From the NCBI GenBank assembly GCA_907163375.1, contig CAJQUW010005291.1, positions 1 through 64,000 on the forward strand: DNA of 64,000 nucleotides, read 5' to 3'. The DNA comes from Prostheceraeus crozeri (Eukaryota; Platyhelminthes; Polycladida; Euryleptidae). Below are positions 34,870-46,689 of this stretch, piece by piece. Made by a program: the position numbers and the translations under genes. The notes under the pieces are model-generated. The model saw only the letters and a program-made list of their open reading frames with translations, searched no databases and had not been told where the DNA came from. Every line of letters begins with the position of its first letter. The first letter of the stretch is position 1.

Positions 34870-37036
34870 TGTTCTGAACATCGTCCCAATCCTTCGTTGA
34901 ATCTCGCACAAAATTGAGGAACATGCCAGATAACGGCATATAGTTTGGGCGTCACGTTGACATCCAAATCAATGTATGCCATTTTGAAGTTGTTGATGTC
35001 TTCGAGGTAGGATGACTTCAGCTCCCATCCGAAGCATGATTCAACAACCTGTAAAGTGAATAAAAGGCTACATATACACCAGTACAGTTTTTAGTGAGGC
35101 TTCGCTGAAAAGGTTCACGAAATTGTTTATGAAATAATGAGCTCTGAAAATATTGGTGATGCAGTAGAAATGAATTTCGAAATAAAGTTTAAAGTTTGGA
35201 CTAGGTATTGCATCTTAGTAATCGCATAAACATAATGAATAAAACAAATTACATACCTGTGAAAACATCGGAAGTCAAAAACATCGAAAAAACATCTAAC
35301 GGCATCAACATAATAACATAAATTGCTTGCTTACCTTTGAAAAACATCGAAAGGCTTTGACGTCTGGCAGACAATGCAAAGACAATGCAATGGGCACATT
35401 GATTGGAGCAAGTCAATATTAGAAAGGAGTTTCATGCAGGAATTTCCAGAGAAAGAGCCACTATGGTAGGATTTCCTTTCAATGTGCAATCTTTCGCTCC
35501 ACGCCATTGAATGCGGCCAAATTTTGGACATATATTTGAAGAGTGTATTCACAACTCCGAGCAGTAAATGTAATTCCGGAGGTGGTATGACTTGTATCAC
35601 ATCTATTCCGAGATCACTGCATTTGATTATACTCGGATGTATCACATTTTCATAATGCTTAGTCATCTTTTTGTCTTGGCATTTTCCGTGATAAGACCAA
35701 AACGAGTCATGAATTGACTGAAATGAGCGTGCCTGACCAGACACATGCAAACTATCTTTCCTTGCCGTGCACCAGCAGCAGGGAAAAGTCGCACCATGGG
35801 ACATCAGTCCAAGCAAACAATTCGCAAGTTTGAGATCACATGAAATTGTCAATTTCTCATTGCTAAAATCCAGATCGTTCAAATTTGCTGATACCCATAG
35901 TTTTAAAATATTTGGATAATTCACTTGTACATTTTCAGATAAAACGACTAGAAAAATATGCTTCACTCCTGTGTCTTTATATCGCCCATTGTAGTTTTTA
36001 TCAGAAACTGACAAACAAATTTTGAGGAAAGAGCCTCCACCGTCAATGTAAATTTTGATGTAGTAGTCACCACGATCTATGCCTCTCCTTTCAAATATGA
36101 AATCAATTAACTGTCGTACATCTTTGCAGACAACAGCAGGAGTAAGCTCTACGCCTTTTACAACATCTTGCTCCATGACACAGAAATCAATCATTTTTAA
36201 CGTGAAGTAGTCATCAAAACAATGATCGGTAGCATACAAGTGATGGTCTTCCAAATTCGGTTCAATCTTGGTTGATGCTCTTCTCAGCTCATGGCGCAAT
36301 TTCAAAGATTGACGGCTGCTAAAATTCATTTCAGATTGAATATTGGTAATATTCTGACACGAAACCCGAGCATTGAAATCGTTCGTAGTTCCACGGGAAA
36401 GCTTCAAGGGACGGCCGCCTTTAGGCGATGTCAGCAAGAAGTCATCATCATCGGACTCTTGAATGTAAGAGTGCACAACTTGTTCAGGCAATTTCTTATT
36501 CTTTTCCGCCGAATTCAGTAATTGTTTAACATTCGTCAGAGCTCCGGAACGAGAGCAGTTGTGTGGTTTTCCCTTACCTATGTCTGATAAGCACAAGCTG
36601 CAAAGTTTCAAGCTGGTTGGTCTGGAGCTACTACTTTTCTCTTGTGTTGATGGTCTTCCTGGATTGGGTTTGATATTAGTTAACCTGGAATTCTTAGAAC
36701 TGACGGATGCATTAGTTTTGGAAATAGTACAAACAAGATAGTCACAATTTGTATATCTTGACCTGGTATGATATTGATGCCGACCAACCTCACTATGATC
36801 AATTTTCGAGTAAATTTGCCATTGGCGTAATCACCCAAAACCAGTCGACATGTTCCACATATAACCGTTGGTAGTCTCCAGTCATCGCGATCAAATCTAT
36901 GGAAAACAAACTCGGAAATCAAATTGTATTGCCTGTCTGTGATACATCGATTGTCCTTGCCACATTTATTGAAACATATCAAGCAGACCTTTTGCAAACA
37001 TTCCTTGTGAGTTGATGCATGATGAGCATGAGCCAT
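34870..37036 (-). pseudogene. Second RAG1-like (N-RAG-TP-type) transposase gene, diverged
   Basis: Minus strand, from MAHAHHAST at 37036. The first frame has VCLICFNKCGKD and PTVICGTCRLVLG. One base shift near 36805 leads into CDYLVCTISK, then a long clean frame to 35331 with LCSLCLSD, SPKGGRPLKLS (compare GGRP in RAG1), KIYIDGGGSFLKICLS (first Asp), SCDLKLANCLLGL (second Asp), FPCCWCTARK and QVIPPPELHLLLG. It ends at a good donor (CAAAG|GTAAGC, 35335). A further block at about 35049-34880 (VVESCFGW, NVTPKLYAVIWHVPQFC, CSEQAGES) is preceded by an acceptor (TTTACAG), but the phases do not match. It is more intact than the copy at 28066 and clearly a different subfamily. No terminal repeats were found. 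Confidence 0.75.
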
Positions 37037-37039
37037 AAT

Positions 37040-38377
37040 GTCAAACGAATGAAGAATGAGAAAGACTAATGCTTCGATCAGACTGGCTTCGATACGACAG
37101 CGGCTATCGAATAGAATAATCGAATGATCATCGATTAGTCACACGGCATAACAAACATCATTGTGTGCGTGCGTCATACTGTCCTCATCAGAAAGAGTTC
37201 TATTGTTCTGTTTTGTCGATTCGTGGTAGCGCTGTTTCCACATGTTATTACTATACTTACATAAGTGTGAAACCGATAAGATGACACTTGAAGTAATCTG
37301 AAGCTAGTCTGTATCTTATACTCTGCTGCGGTTATCATACATTTTAACACCATGTTCGTTTTCGACATAATCATATTCACCCTTCTAAAACATACCAACC
37401 CTTGTGCAGAGGATATATTCGTATTCTAAGGCAAATCAATCACCATCAATCAGATCGATATTGATCAATAATTAATATGTAACTTGTAGTCTGCTGCAGT
37501 GATGATATTTTGGATATCGTATTCGTTTTCTGCGTCATAATCTTACATCTAATCAACATTTTAAACATTCTAATATTCCATATCGTGTAATCGATCATTA
37601 ATCAATCAATCAGATCGATATTGATCAATAGCTCATCCGAAACGTATAATCGGCTGCAGTTATGATGCTTTGGATATCATATTCGTTTTCTGCCAGGTTA
37701 ATTTGCATATATTACACTATTATGACATCACAGAAGTACAAATCTACTAAATCAATCACTGCGAATTAATCAGATCAATACTGATCAATAAAAGTCAATT
37801 ATTTTTTTAAGAGCTCATTGTACGATTTTTTGCAAGCACCGTGGATACGGCAACACATCAGCGAGCGCGATTGAAGATTGACGGTATAAGTGACACTGAT
37901 ATTCATGATATTTATGATATCGTTTTGGTATAAGTGATTCCGATCGAATTGAAGTGAATTCAACATCAAGAGGTGAACTGCAAGTTTAGAGTTTTTCTTT
38001 TATCGCTGAGCATCGTATCTGTATAACTATAGTCTTGAATATTAACATTGTCAATTGTTGTGATTGGAAGTTGAATAATATTTCATGTCATAGTCATTTT
38101 AATTGAATAATTAATTATTAGAATAATTTGTTGACACTGTCTATATTGTGATTTGAACTGACAGGCTGCCCTTTAATGCAGGGTTAATTTTCCTCTTCCC
38201 AAACCGATTGTTTTTCGTATGTACAACAATTAAGTTAATCTCCAATTTTTGTGCTTATCCAGTCAATAACGAAATTCAATAATTGTTTTATTCTGATTAA
38301 TTATCTTACATGATAAATAACTAAATAACAGATTGAACAAAGATAATTTTCTTCTCATTGTTTGCTTAATCGCTGAA
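37040..38377. repeat. Diverged tandem repeat of about 170 bp and gene-free sequence
   Basis: About 37300-37800 holds roughly three units built around CTGCTGCAGT.ATGAT...TTTGGATATC.TATTCGTTTTCTGC and AATCAGATCGATATTGATCAATA. The units are diverged. The rest, to the TTAA at 38378, shows no gene. Confidence 0.55.
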
Positions 38378-39596
38378 TTAAGATTGTCCGGGGGCTGTTG
38401 GCTCATCGAAGTCACAATTAGCACCATTTATTCAACAACAGAATAAAGCTACCTCTGTCGATCTATCTCTCTCTTATCTCTGCGTGCAGATAACACAACA
38501 GAACTCTGATTTCAATTTTTGTACAAATAGATTTATCACAGGTCTATCGAAAAAGTGGAATTGAGGTTCATCAAGGTCAATTCCAATTCCAATTCCGACT
38601 TTTCCAACTCTGGTTATGAGGCTACAAAAATGACGGGCATGTCCGCACAGTCACACAAGTGAGATAAATCACTTGGTATTTTGCTTACATGCGTGTTACG
38701 GAAGTATTTGCACATTTAGGATTTCTGACTTGTGATCAAAACACTTTCACACAAGCAGTTGATTTGACATTACACTTCGAAGATCTACCGTACATCTGCC
38801 TTCTCACTTTGATCACCTCATATTCAGCAAACAACGCAATTCTTGATATCATCATTCACTTCTTTATAAACACCTTCAAACCGAGTTGGCTGACCGCCAT
38901 TTGACTATCGAACGTAAGAAGGTGTTGGACGCCGACGGCCCGTCACGCTGTGCCAAGGTCAACTTTACTTTTACTTTTGAACAATAAAATTGAAAACTTC
39001 CAGTCAGAACCTCTTTTTAACTTGCTCCTAGTATGAATCACCTGACTCGCAAACTGGTGAACTATATATTTGACCTTACACTTCTCAGATCTACCGCAGA
39101 TTGAAACAGCAATGAGAACCGCCTCCTGGCTTGTCGGAGGATCCACATACATCTACAAGTTCGATGAATTCAGCTCAACTGACATAACCGAAATAGAGGT
39201 TTCAACATTTGCTCTCAATTCTTAAAAAATACAAATAATTCATGAAGCGAAAGACTACTGTTTCGGGAGATCAGTAATCCCTCAACTTTGCATTCACTAC
39301 ACATAGCAATAATAACGAGCAAATACTTTGTTACTCATATTTTTTGATCGATTGAATTCATTTCATAATGCGTATTTATTTTCTAATGGAATTATACCCC
39401 GACAGATGACAATCATTCAGGCTTTATGCATTCACCTATTTTTCACGTTCAGAATATTTTTATGCAATTTTGATGTCAGGAAGTTGTGTTATTGATGTAA
39501 GTAAAATCAGAGCGAAAATTCTTAGCAGAAAGATGACATATAGAAGTGAATGTATTTCTTGTTCATATCGCACACAATGTCTATTGAACTTCCTTT

Positions 39597-40229
39597 TCAC
39601 TTGGTCAACTTCGTGCATTGACGAACACATGGTTGAGAGATCTTCATTGAGCATCGCGCATTGCAGTCATCTTGATGTTTATTTTCCGCCGTAACACATG
39701 GCTTATAGCAGGCGTCCCATTTTTGTGAGCAATTAAACTCGCAGTCTAATTTCTCCTCTCCTGTTTTCCTGCTGCATCTCGTGCGTCGGCAGACATCAGT
39801 CTTCCTGGTGCACCTCTGCGGACATTGCCGATCGTAAGTACTGCAATCAAACATGCAAGCTTCTATACTCTCCTGCATCAGACTGTTACAACCATTCAGG
39901 CAGCAAATCTTCCTTGGTCCGTCTTTGAAGCATCCGAACTGACATCTGTCGAATTGCCGTGAGCACTCTTCGGTGCATGCCCCGTTTTCCACCAATTCTC
40001 CTGATTTGCTCCAGCTGTAGCACTTTTGGCTGCAGGATCTGAAAGTTTGCAAACAACGACCATTACAAAGGATCTCTGCTGATTCCTTCCGTCTACAAGC
40101 GGCATCACAGGGAGATGAGAAATTCGAACTCCGATTATCGAAGAAACTTTGGCAGATGGAGGCGTTCTTGTGGGCAGAAATACAAGTTATTGCACCGAAC
40201 ACGATGAGCAGCAGTTTGAGAGACGTCAT
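39597..40229 (-). CDS. Secreted cysteine-rich protein with repeated CxxxC pairs, copy B
   Basis: A 210-residue paralogue of the protein at 10748-11377, about 21 differences plus one inserted Lys (CSMKISQPC). The signal peptide MTSLKLLLIVFGAITC is unchanged and all cysteines are conserved. Differences concentrate between the cysteines and in the first mature residues (ADNNASICRN against AHKNASICQS). The open frame is intact, so both copies are probably functional. The same upstream acceptor (TATTTCAG) shows a 5' UTR intron. A complete CACTA-type MITE lies 170 bases upstream of the ATG. Function unknown. Confidence 0.85.
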   Translation of the reverse strand: MTSLKLLLIVFGAITCISAHKNASICQSFFDNRSSNFSSPCDAACRRKESAEILCNGRCLQTFRSCSQKCYSWSKSGELVENGACTEECSRQFDRCQFGCFKDGPRKICCLNGCNSLMQESIEACMFDCSTYDRQCPQRCTRKTDVCRRTRCSRKTGEEKLDCEFNCSQKWDACYKPCVTAENKHQDDCNARCSMKISQPCVRQCTKLTK

Positions 40230-40398
40230 TTCTTATCTGAAATAGAAATCGATGTCAGTTAGCGGTTTCAGGCAGGCTTGTTGATGTGACGGATTTCCTA
40301 ATGAGAAGCAACTATTCTTGCACCTCAGTTTCTTTTCATTATTGATTCATTTCAATATTCTTCCATTTTTCTACATGTTCATTCTGCAAAGATCGCTG

Positions 40399-40881
40399 CA
40401 CTAGGTGGTATGCCACGTTCAATTACGCGGAATTCAGGCGTGAACCACGCGTAATTACACATGACCCCAAACATCCGTGGCTATGCGGGATATTGCTGCA
40501 ATATAAGTCATATAAGTCAGTATAGTTGGCAGTCCTGTTATATAGACTTTGCGTCTCATGTGTCTGCATGTATCAGAGGCTAAACAATGTGATAGGACCT
40601 CAATTTCATGCTCAGGGAAAACAGAACATCATCTTAAGTTAATTCATCTTAGTGGTTCAAGCGGCAGCGCAGACAACCGTAGACGACGCGCAAACTATAA
40701 ACGCTAGCCCGCGCGTATTCATAAACATTTCCCATGTTTTAACAGCATCAGATCAAGTGATTTCTGACTCTGAGTGCATCGAGTATGTACGCGGGTAGAA
40801 GAATAGAATGTCCTTAACCACGGATGTTTGGGGTGTTCCGTAATTACACGTGAATTGCGCGTTGCGGCATGTCACCTAGTG
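40399..40881. mobile_element. 483-bp CACTA-type MITE, complete
   Basis: Ends CACTAGGTGGTATGCC... and ...GGCATGTCACCTAGTG are inverted, with a TG pair on each side (40397-40398, 40882-40883). Both arms contain AATTACRCG and CCCCAAACATCCGTGG motifs in opposite orientation. It overlaps the upstream region of the cysteine-rich gene, so any promoter 5' of the UTR intron may use or cross it. Confidence 0.75.
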
Positions 40882-41018
40882 TGTTTCCGCTATCATCATT
40901 CTGCTGCTATTTCCGCTGTCGGCTGGCGCAGCTCCGCACATAGCTAGCACAAATATGATTCCGTGCAAGCACATTGTAGTTTATTAGCATTTTGATGATC
41001 GAGAAGGCAATAGATTAA

Positions 41019-41953
41019 CCCTGAGAGACCTGAAGGGGGTCCAGTGGACCCCGGAGCCATATTTTCTATTTTCCAACCGCTCATGCCTTTGTAAAATCAT
41101 CATTTTTGATAATGAATCTGCATGTGTTATTTCATTTCAATTGAATCAGTAGAAGCATGGTAGATAGGCCAAGGGGTCCATTGGACCCCCCTCAGGTCTC
41201 AAGAGGGTGTAGAAATTCACATCACAAAGTTTTTGCTATCAGATGAAAAATGATTTTGTGCATGTCCATGATGGTGCATAATGAATGAATTTCACATCAT
41301 GCTCGTGCATGTGTGTTGTGTTAGAAGATCGCAAAATGTGAATATTTTGCTTACGCACATGATCGTGCATGACTGGTTGGCGTACATGAACAAATCCGCG
41401 TAAATCAATGTGCAAAATGAAAGCTATCAGTATATTCATAGTTCAACACTAAAAACAGACTGTTGGCAAAGTTTTCACAGCAGTAGCCTAATTGATGAGT
41501 TTGAGATCTCCACAGCCGTTCTGAGGATCTTGAAATGCAGCAATTAAGGCTCAGCTTAGGCTTATTTCCAATTGGTATGGATAAGTTTAAAGCAATGGCC
41601 AATGTAAGGGTCATGCTGCATGGAATAAATCAATTTCATGAAAATCAACTATCTGGGGTTACATGGCAATAGCAAACATCGTAAACCCGACTCTCAGTAC
41701 TGCTGATACTGTGCTAAGTGTCGTTGAATTACAGAAACATCACATTTTCGCACATGTTTCCTGAGAAGACTGAAAGACACTCAAAGGATTTGTTATGTCG
41801 ATCTGCTACACGCAAGCATCATTGTTTTACTTAAAATCAACTTTCCTAATGATTTGATATCGATTTAAGCAGGTAAACTAAGAATATCTAAAAGGAGTCC
41901 ACTGGACCCCCTTCAGGTCTCAGAGGATGTGAAATAGCTCAAATCTCTGAGGA
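41019..41953. mobile_element. 935-bp TTAA-target (piggyBac-type) element with terminal palindromes
   Basis: TTAA at 41015-41018 and 41954-41957. Ends CCCTGAGAGACC... and ...AATCTCTGAGG. GGGGTCCAGTGGACCCC lies near the left end and a partner (GGAGTCCACTGGACCCCC) near the right. Its reverse complement matches the left part of the element at 15908-18168, so these are one family in opposite orientations. Short conserved frames (for example minus 41239-41439) follow from homology and show no transposase motif. Confidence 0.8.
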
Positions 41954-42508
41954 TTAAATATCGCCAACCTCTGCTATTAATGTTGCTGCTATAATGCACC
42001 ATATTTATGGGATGTGATTCAATGAAACTGCTATTATCATGCGAGTGTGCACGCTTCCTGTATTTCCATTGCACCTCTTGCTTGTCATCCCGGCTGACAT
42101 TTAAGACGTTTTTGACGTAATGTAGATTGGTCTACCACGTCTCAAAACAAGGCCGTGAAGTAGTCAGTTCATTTTCTAGTCATTTGAAATCTTTGTGTTC
42201 CTTATAACCGGAATTTGAAGCTACTCGGAATTGCAGAATACCACTTCACAGATGGTCACCTTTGAAGGAGGTGATTTGCAGGCAAAATTTAGTTAAATTT
42301 CTGCAAAATCAAAATTCCGTCAAAATCAACGATTTTGTATTTTAAATTGCTGTTTATAATGCGAAGATTTGAGAGTCATCTGCACTGTAAATATATTTCA
42401 TTCTCAATGTCGTGTAATGTGGAGCAGCATTTCAGAAGTTAGAGAGGGAAGAGACCTCCCCATCACCGTGATATCATCGCGGTTCAGAGCGCGGTCTAGG
42501 TAGGTTTG

Positions 42509-43015
42509 GTTTATTAATAATAATAATAATATGCGCACTATTTTTTCAGAATGAAAATCGTTCATTACAGAGAAATGCTTAATCATCTTTGTTGTAACGA
42601 ATTGTAGAAAGAACACATATATAAAATAAAGAAACGGCTTCGTCTATCTGTTCGTCTGGATGGCAAAATGTGTCTTCCAGATTCAGACATTGGCGGGAGT
42701 AAGTAGCTTAGTATGTGATCTTCATTTGCGATGCAGTTGAATAGCTTTAATGCCTGGTCATGCCTTCGAAGATCAAAAGCTGGCAAAGTCTCGCAATCGC
42801 ATTGGCACAACATAAAAGCTTGTGGAATCTCCTCTGTATGCGTTCTAGACGGTTCACATCTGTCATATGCAATCCTCCGAAGAGTGGACCGCAGTACTCA
42901 ACCAGAGATCTTACAAGACCAAAGTAAATTAGCATACATAAAATAATGAAATTAGCATACATATTCATGCATTGACTATCCATCTGCAAAAAGCAACTTC
43001 TCAATTTCAATTCTA
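42509..43015 (-). pseudogene. LINE (CR1/Jockey-like) 3' fragment, copy B
   Basis: Counterpart of 12199-12705 with the same reverse-transcriptase tail motifs (LVEYCGPLF, LERIQRR) and the same (ATT)n end at 42510-42532, changed at few positions. Shared position and truncation show that one insertion was duplicated with the segment. Confidence 0.75.
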
Positions 43016-43862
43016 TAAGCGCTTGCCATCAGCCCTTTACAAGCTCCATGAAACTATTATTCACTCTAACCGCCCCGCTCGGCACTAACCCTGACTTGTG
43101 AGGTACTTTTCGTAATTCTCCACACCCGCCCATCCCCCCTGCTGATCTCCCAAAACATTGCACCAATTTTACCAAGCAACACACCAATCGAACGGGCATT
43201 GAAAGTGGATTCTCAAAAACAGCATCACTTAAATTTCAAGGTCATTCCTGGGCTGATGTGAAGGTCAAAGGTCAAAACCCTCAATTTTGACAAATTTTCA
43301 TTATATCATTAAAATGACAACAAAAACTAATAAACCATGCAATAATCGAAAGATCTTGTCAAGGTGGTTAATAAAATGATGACTACTAATCGTCAGATGA
43401 TGCATTATATGAGGTGAAAGGTCAAATGATTCAAACTTTTTGTTCAACTCAAATAGCACTAAAACAGCACCTTTAATGTTTAGTTTCTGCATGTGAAGAA
43501 ACAGTCCGATTCGGTGAACTTTTATCGACACACGGAGGCTAAAAGTAACATGATTCTGCAAATTTTCAATAATTGCTGTTTGGATGCAAAGTTGAAAAGT
43601 ACAACAATAATGACAAATCGTATTTTTAATTTGAATTTCAAATTTCAAACATGCATACAATTAAGCAGATAGTTTCAAATTCTAAAACTTTGCATTTGTG
43701 AATATCTCTATATTGATAGGAAGAATCCTTAATGCATTCTCAACTTATTTCATCAAGAATTCATGCCGCCAAACATCCAAATTTAAATAGCTCTCACGCC
43801 AGAAGTATTATGCCAAATTTATCTTCCTTCGGTAAAAAAAATTGCATAGCACGTAGGTATTA

Positions 43863-44147
43863 CAGTGTAAACTCTAGGGCACGAAATTTTGCTTGAATTA
43901 GGCACGAGATTTGGGCATCAATTCTAACCAACACAAGGCACGAGTAGGCACAAAGTTCATAGTGCCGAGTTCGTGACCATTGATTTTTCCTTCGATTTCA
44001 TTGGATAAACAAATATATGATTTGGTGCCTATTAGTGCTTACGTGGCGCCTACTGGTGCCTCGAGGCACTAGAAAGGCACTAACTAGGCGCTAATTGGCA
44101 CGAAATTTTGGCTTCGTGCCTAAATTGGTGCCCTACAGTTTACAGTG
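43863..44147. mobile_element. 285-bp CACTA-like MITE, copy B
   Basis: Counterpart of 13555-13840, with GGCACGAA subterminal motifs and a ...CAGTTTACAGTG right end. Its left terminus has mutated from CACTG to CAGTG. Confidence 0.8.
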
Positions 44148-45262
44148 TAGGCTATTAGAAATCTGTTGGCTACAGCTTGAAATAATTCGCCAGAGGGGAG
44201 GCGAGAAACGCTCCTTCCCCGTTCGGGGAGGGTTCAAGCATCAAATCATTATTTGACAGGTGAGGATAAAACCGCATGTCTATTTACTTGGCTTATACTT
44301 TTAAAATCATTTTTAATTCGTATATGCAAATAGATTATCCCCTACATGCACGAATATCTACAAAAATTCAAATTTTGCCACAGGCCTATGAAACTATGTT
44401 ATTTATTGGAATAGGTATTTCTTGAATTGCCGTTCTATCAGATACCGGTTTTTAATTACACATATGCATTAATGCTAATGCATCAATAATAAATACTAAT
44501 AATACAATGGATATAACACATAACTAGGTAACACATAACACACTAGGTATAACACATAACACACAATATGATCATCTGTTGACGATATGTATCACTAGGT
44601 CTTTACATATAGGCTGAGCACATGCATTTGCATGAAGGCCGGTAAGAAAACTTCAACCGCCAACAGCCCTGCACTGCAAGGCATCATGAAAATTTGCTGT
44701 AGCATTTTAAGCAAAGTAGACGACACTACCTCAATCATGCAATCGTTGAAGAAAATATACATATATTTTGACTCAATAATGAGAGTAATTTTCATATTGC
44801 TAATTCAGGGGAAATTACAGTGTCAGAAATTACTGTAAAATATGGAGCATTTTATATACGAAAACTCAAGAGATGATGCTACAAGAAGTTAAATAGAAGG
44901 AAGTTTTCGATTAATGGAACGGTACTTACTGATGAACTTCTGATGCTGTCGAATGTCACGGCTTTCGACAACGTTTCATGAATATGTACACTGACGGTCG
45001 GCAGACGTAAACATTTATTGTGGAATTGTGTCAAATTCTCAAATTAGCTTGGAATGATGAAGCTAATTGCCTGCTGTCAATCAAATTGTTTGTAATTTCA
45101 GGGCAAGTGGAGGATAAATTGGATAAATTCGTGTGATTCATCATAGTAGAGAAGATCTACTATCTACTGCGAATCACATGAAGCGCACGGTGTAGCATAT
45201 TGAATGTGAAAACAATCTACAGCAGTGTGGCGTTCATTTGCTCTTGCTTCGTTGTACATGTA

Positions 45263-46681
45263 CAGCCCTGTGAATTGAATTAGCAATTTTCTCATTTTGC
45301 AATCTTTTATGATAAAAAGCAACATAAGTAGTTATTGAAATTTCTATATCTTTATCTTTTACAGTGAATATATTGAAATTGTCTTGTCATTCATAATGAC
45401 TGATAAAAAGTCAATTAATTTGATGCTCACTCAATATTTTGTTGCTGCTCCTTTTGACTTCAACACCGCAATGATTCGCTTTGGCATGCTATCCACCAAC
45501 TTGTCAAAACACTTGTCTCAATGGAATGATGCCGGACATGAATTATGGATGCCAGTAATTCTGATTTGGTCCTCGGTTTTATCTCATTCACCCGTTTCTT
45601 TACAATGCCCATAAATTTTTGATGGGGTTGAGATCCAGACTGTTCCCAGGCCAAGGAAGAGACCTCAACCCCACCTGATTCTTGAAGTTGGTTGCTGTCA
45701 TCGCTCAGTGAGCTGGAGCGGAATCATCTTGGAAAACCATCTCGTCATTACAAAAAATCTTCGTTTGTATGGAAGCACTCTCGTCCTAATAATTTTGATG
45801 TATTCCTTTTGAACAACCGTCTTTTCACATAAATGAAGATACCCGATTCCACGATGACTGGAGCATCCCCAAATCATCGCAGATTGTGGGAATTTGACCG
45901 TTGGAATGTAGCTAAAGTCTTTCAATCTTTCATTCACAAATCGTCGCACTCTTTGCCTTCCACCATGAAACTGCAGTTGAATCTTGCTTTCGTCGGAGAA
46001 CAAAACATTTCGCCAATATTCTTTAGGATGATCTTTGTACTTTTTGCACCAATCTATGCGTGCAGCCCTTTGTCTCTCATTCAATAACGGCTTCTTCGTC
46101 TTTCTTCTCGAAATTAATCCGAGCTTGATGAGCTTCTTTCGTATAGAGGAAGCCGTGATTTCTATACCAGTAGAATCGAAAAATTCTCTCTTTAATTCAT
46201 TCGATGTAAGCTCTCTGTTCTTCAAGCACAATCGTTTTAGGACATTATCAGATCGAGTTGTAGTAATTTCTTCACTCCTTTGCAATTACTTCTCCTCGAT
46301 GGTCTGTTCATACTGTATTTTATGAAACGACAAACCGCAGATGTTGAGATCTTCAGCCTTTCAGCAACGGTCTTCTGTGTATAGTTTTCGGCATGCAAAA
46401 GTTTGATACAGGCTTTGGTGGATGAACAAAGATCCTTTCTTCTGCCCATTGTGTTCAGATTTTCTGAGTTCCGCTTCCTCTCGAAAAAACTCAATGACTA
46501 ACTTCAATTGTATTGGTAACAGATGTTCACAAGCAAATTTGTTACAGGGAAGTCCCACGAGTCTATTTTTAGTAACATATATCCGTAATTAGCAGTAGCT
46601 CTCCGCAATCGACTCGAAATCAGGTCATTCATATTTCGAGTTACCAAAATTAAGAAATTGCTATTTCAATTCACAGGGCTG
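45263..46681 (-). mobile_element. Tc1/mariner element, complete with inverted ends
   Basis: Inverted ends CAGCCCTGTGAATTGAA with TA on each side (45261-45262 and 46682-46683). Length 1419 bp, normal for Tc1-type elements with one gene. It is absent from copy A (around 14935), so it arrived after the duplication. Confidence 0.9.
45590..46449 (-). pseudogene. Tc1/mariner DD34E-type transposase, broken
   Basis: From MGRRKDLCSSTKACIKLLHA at 46449: a helix-turn-helix (TVAERLKISTSAVCRFIK), a frame change near 46270, a second HTH (LTSNELKREFFDSTGIEITA), then LFSDESK with the first Asp, MIWGCSS, and after a second frame change FQDDSAPAH with the second Asp. A stop directly follows AH. The third catalytic block reads NPIKNLW, exactly 34 residues after the second Asp, with Lys where Glu is required. 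The enzyme is inactive on three counts, although the inverted ends are intact and could still be moved in trans. Confidence 0.85.
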
Positions 46682-46689
46682 TACATGTA

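Noticed and set aside
41239-41614. Small frames shared by the two TTAA elements as a possible gene
   Set aside because: No transposase motif, different frames broken differently, and the similarity is at the DNA level.
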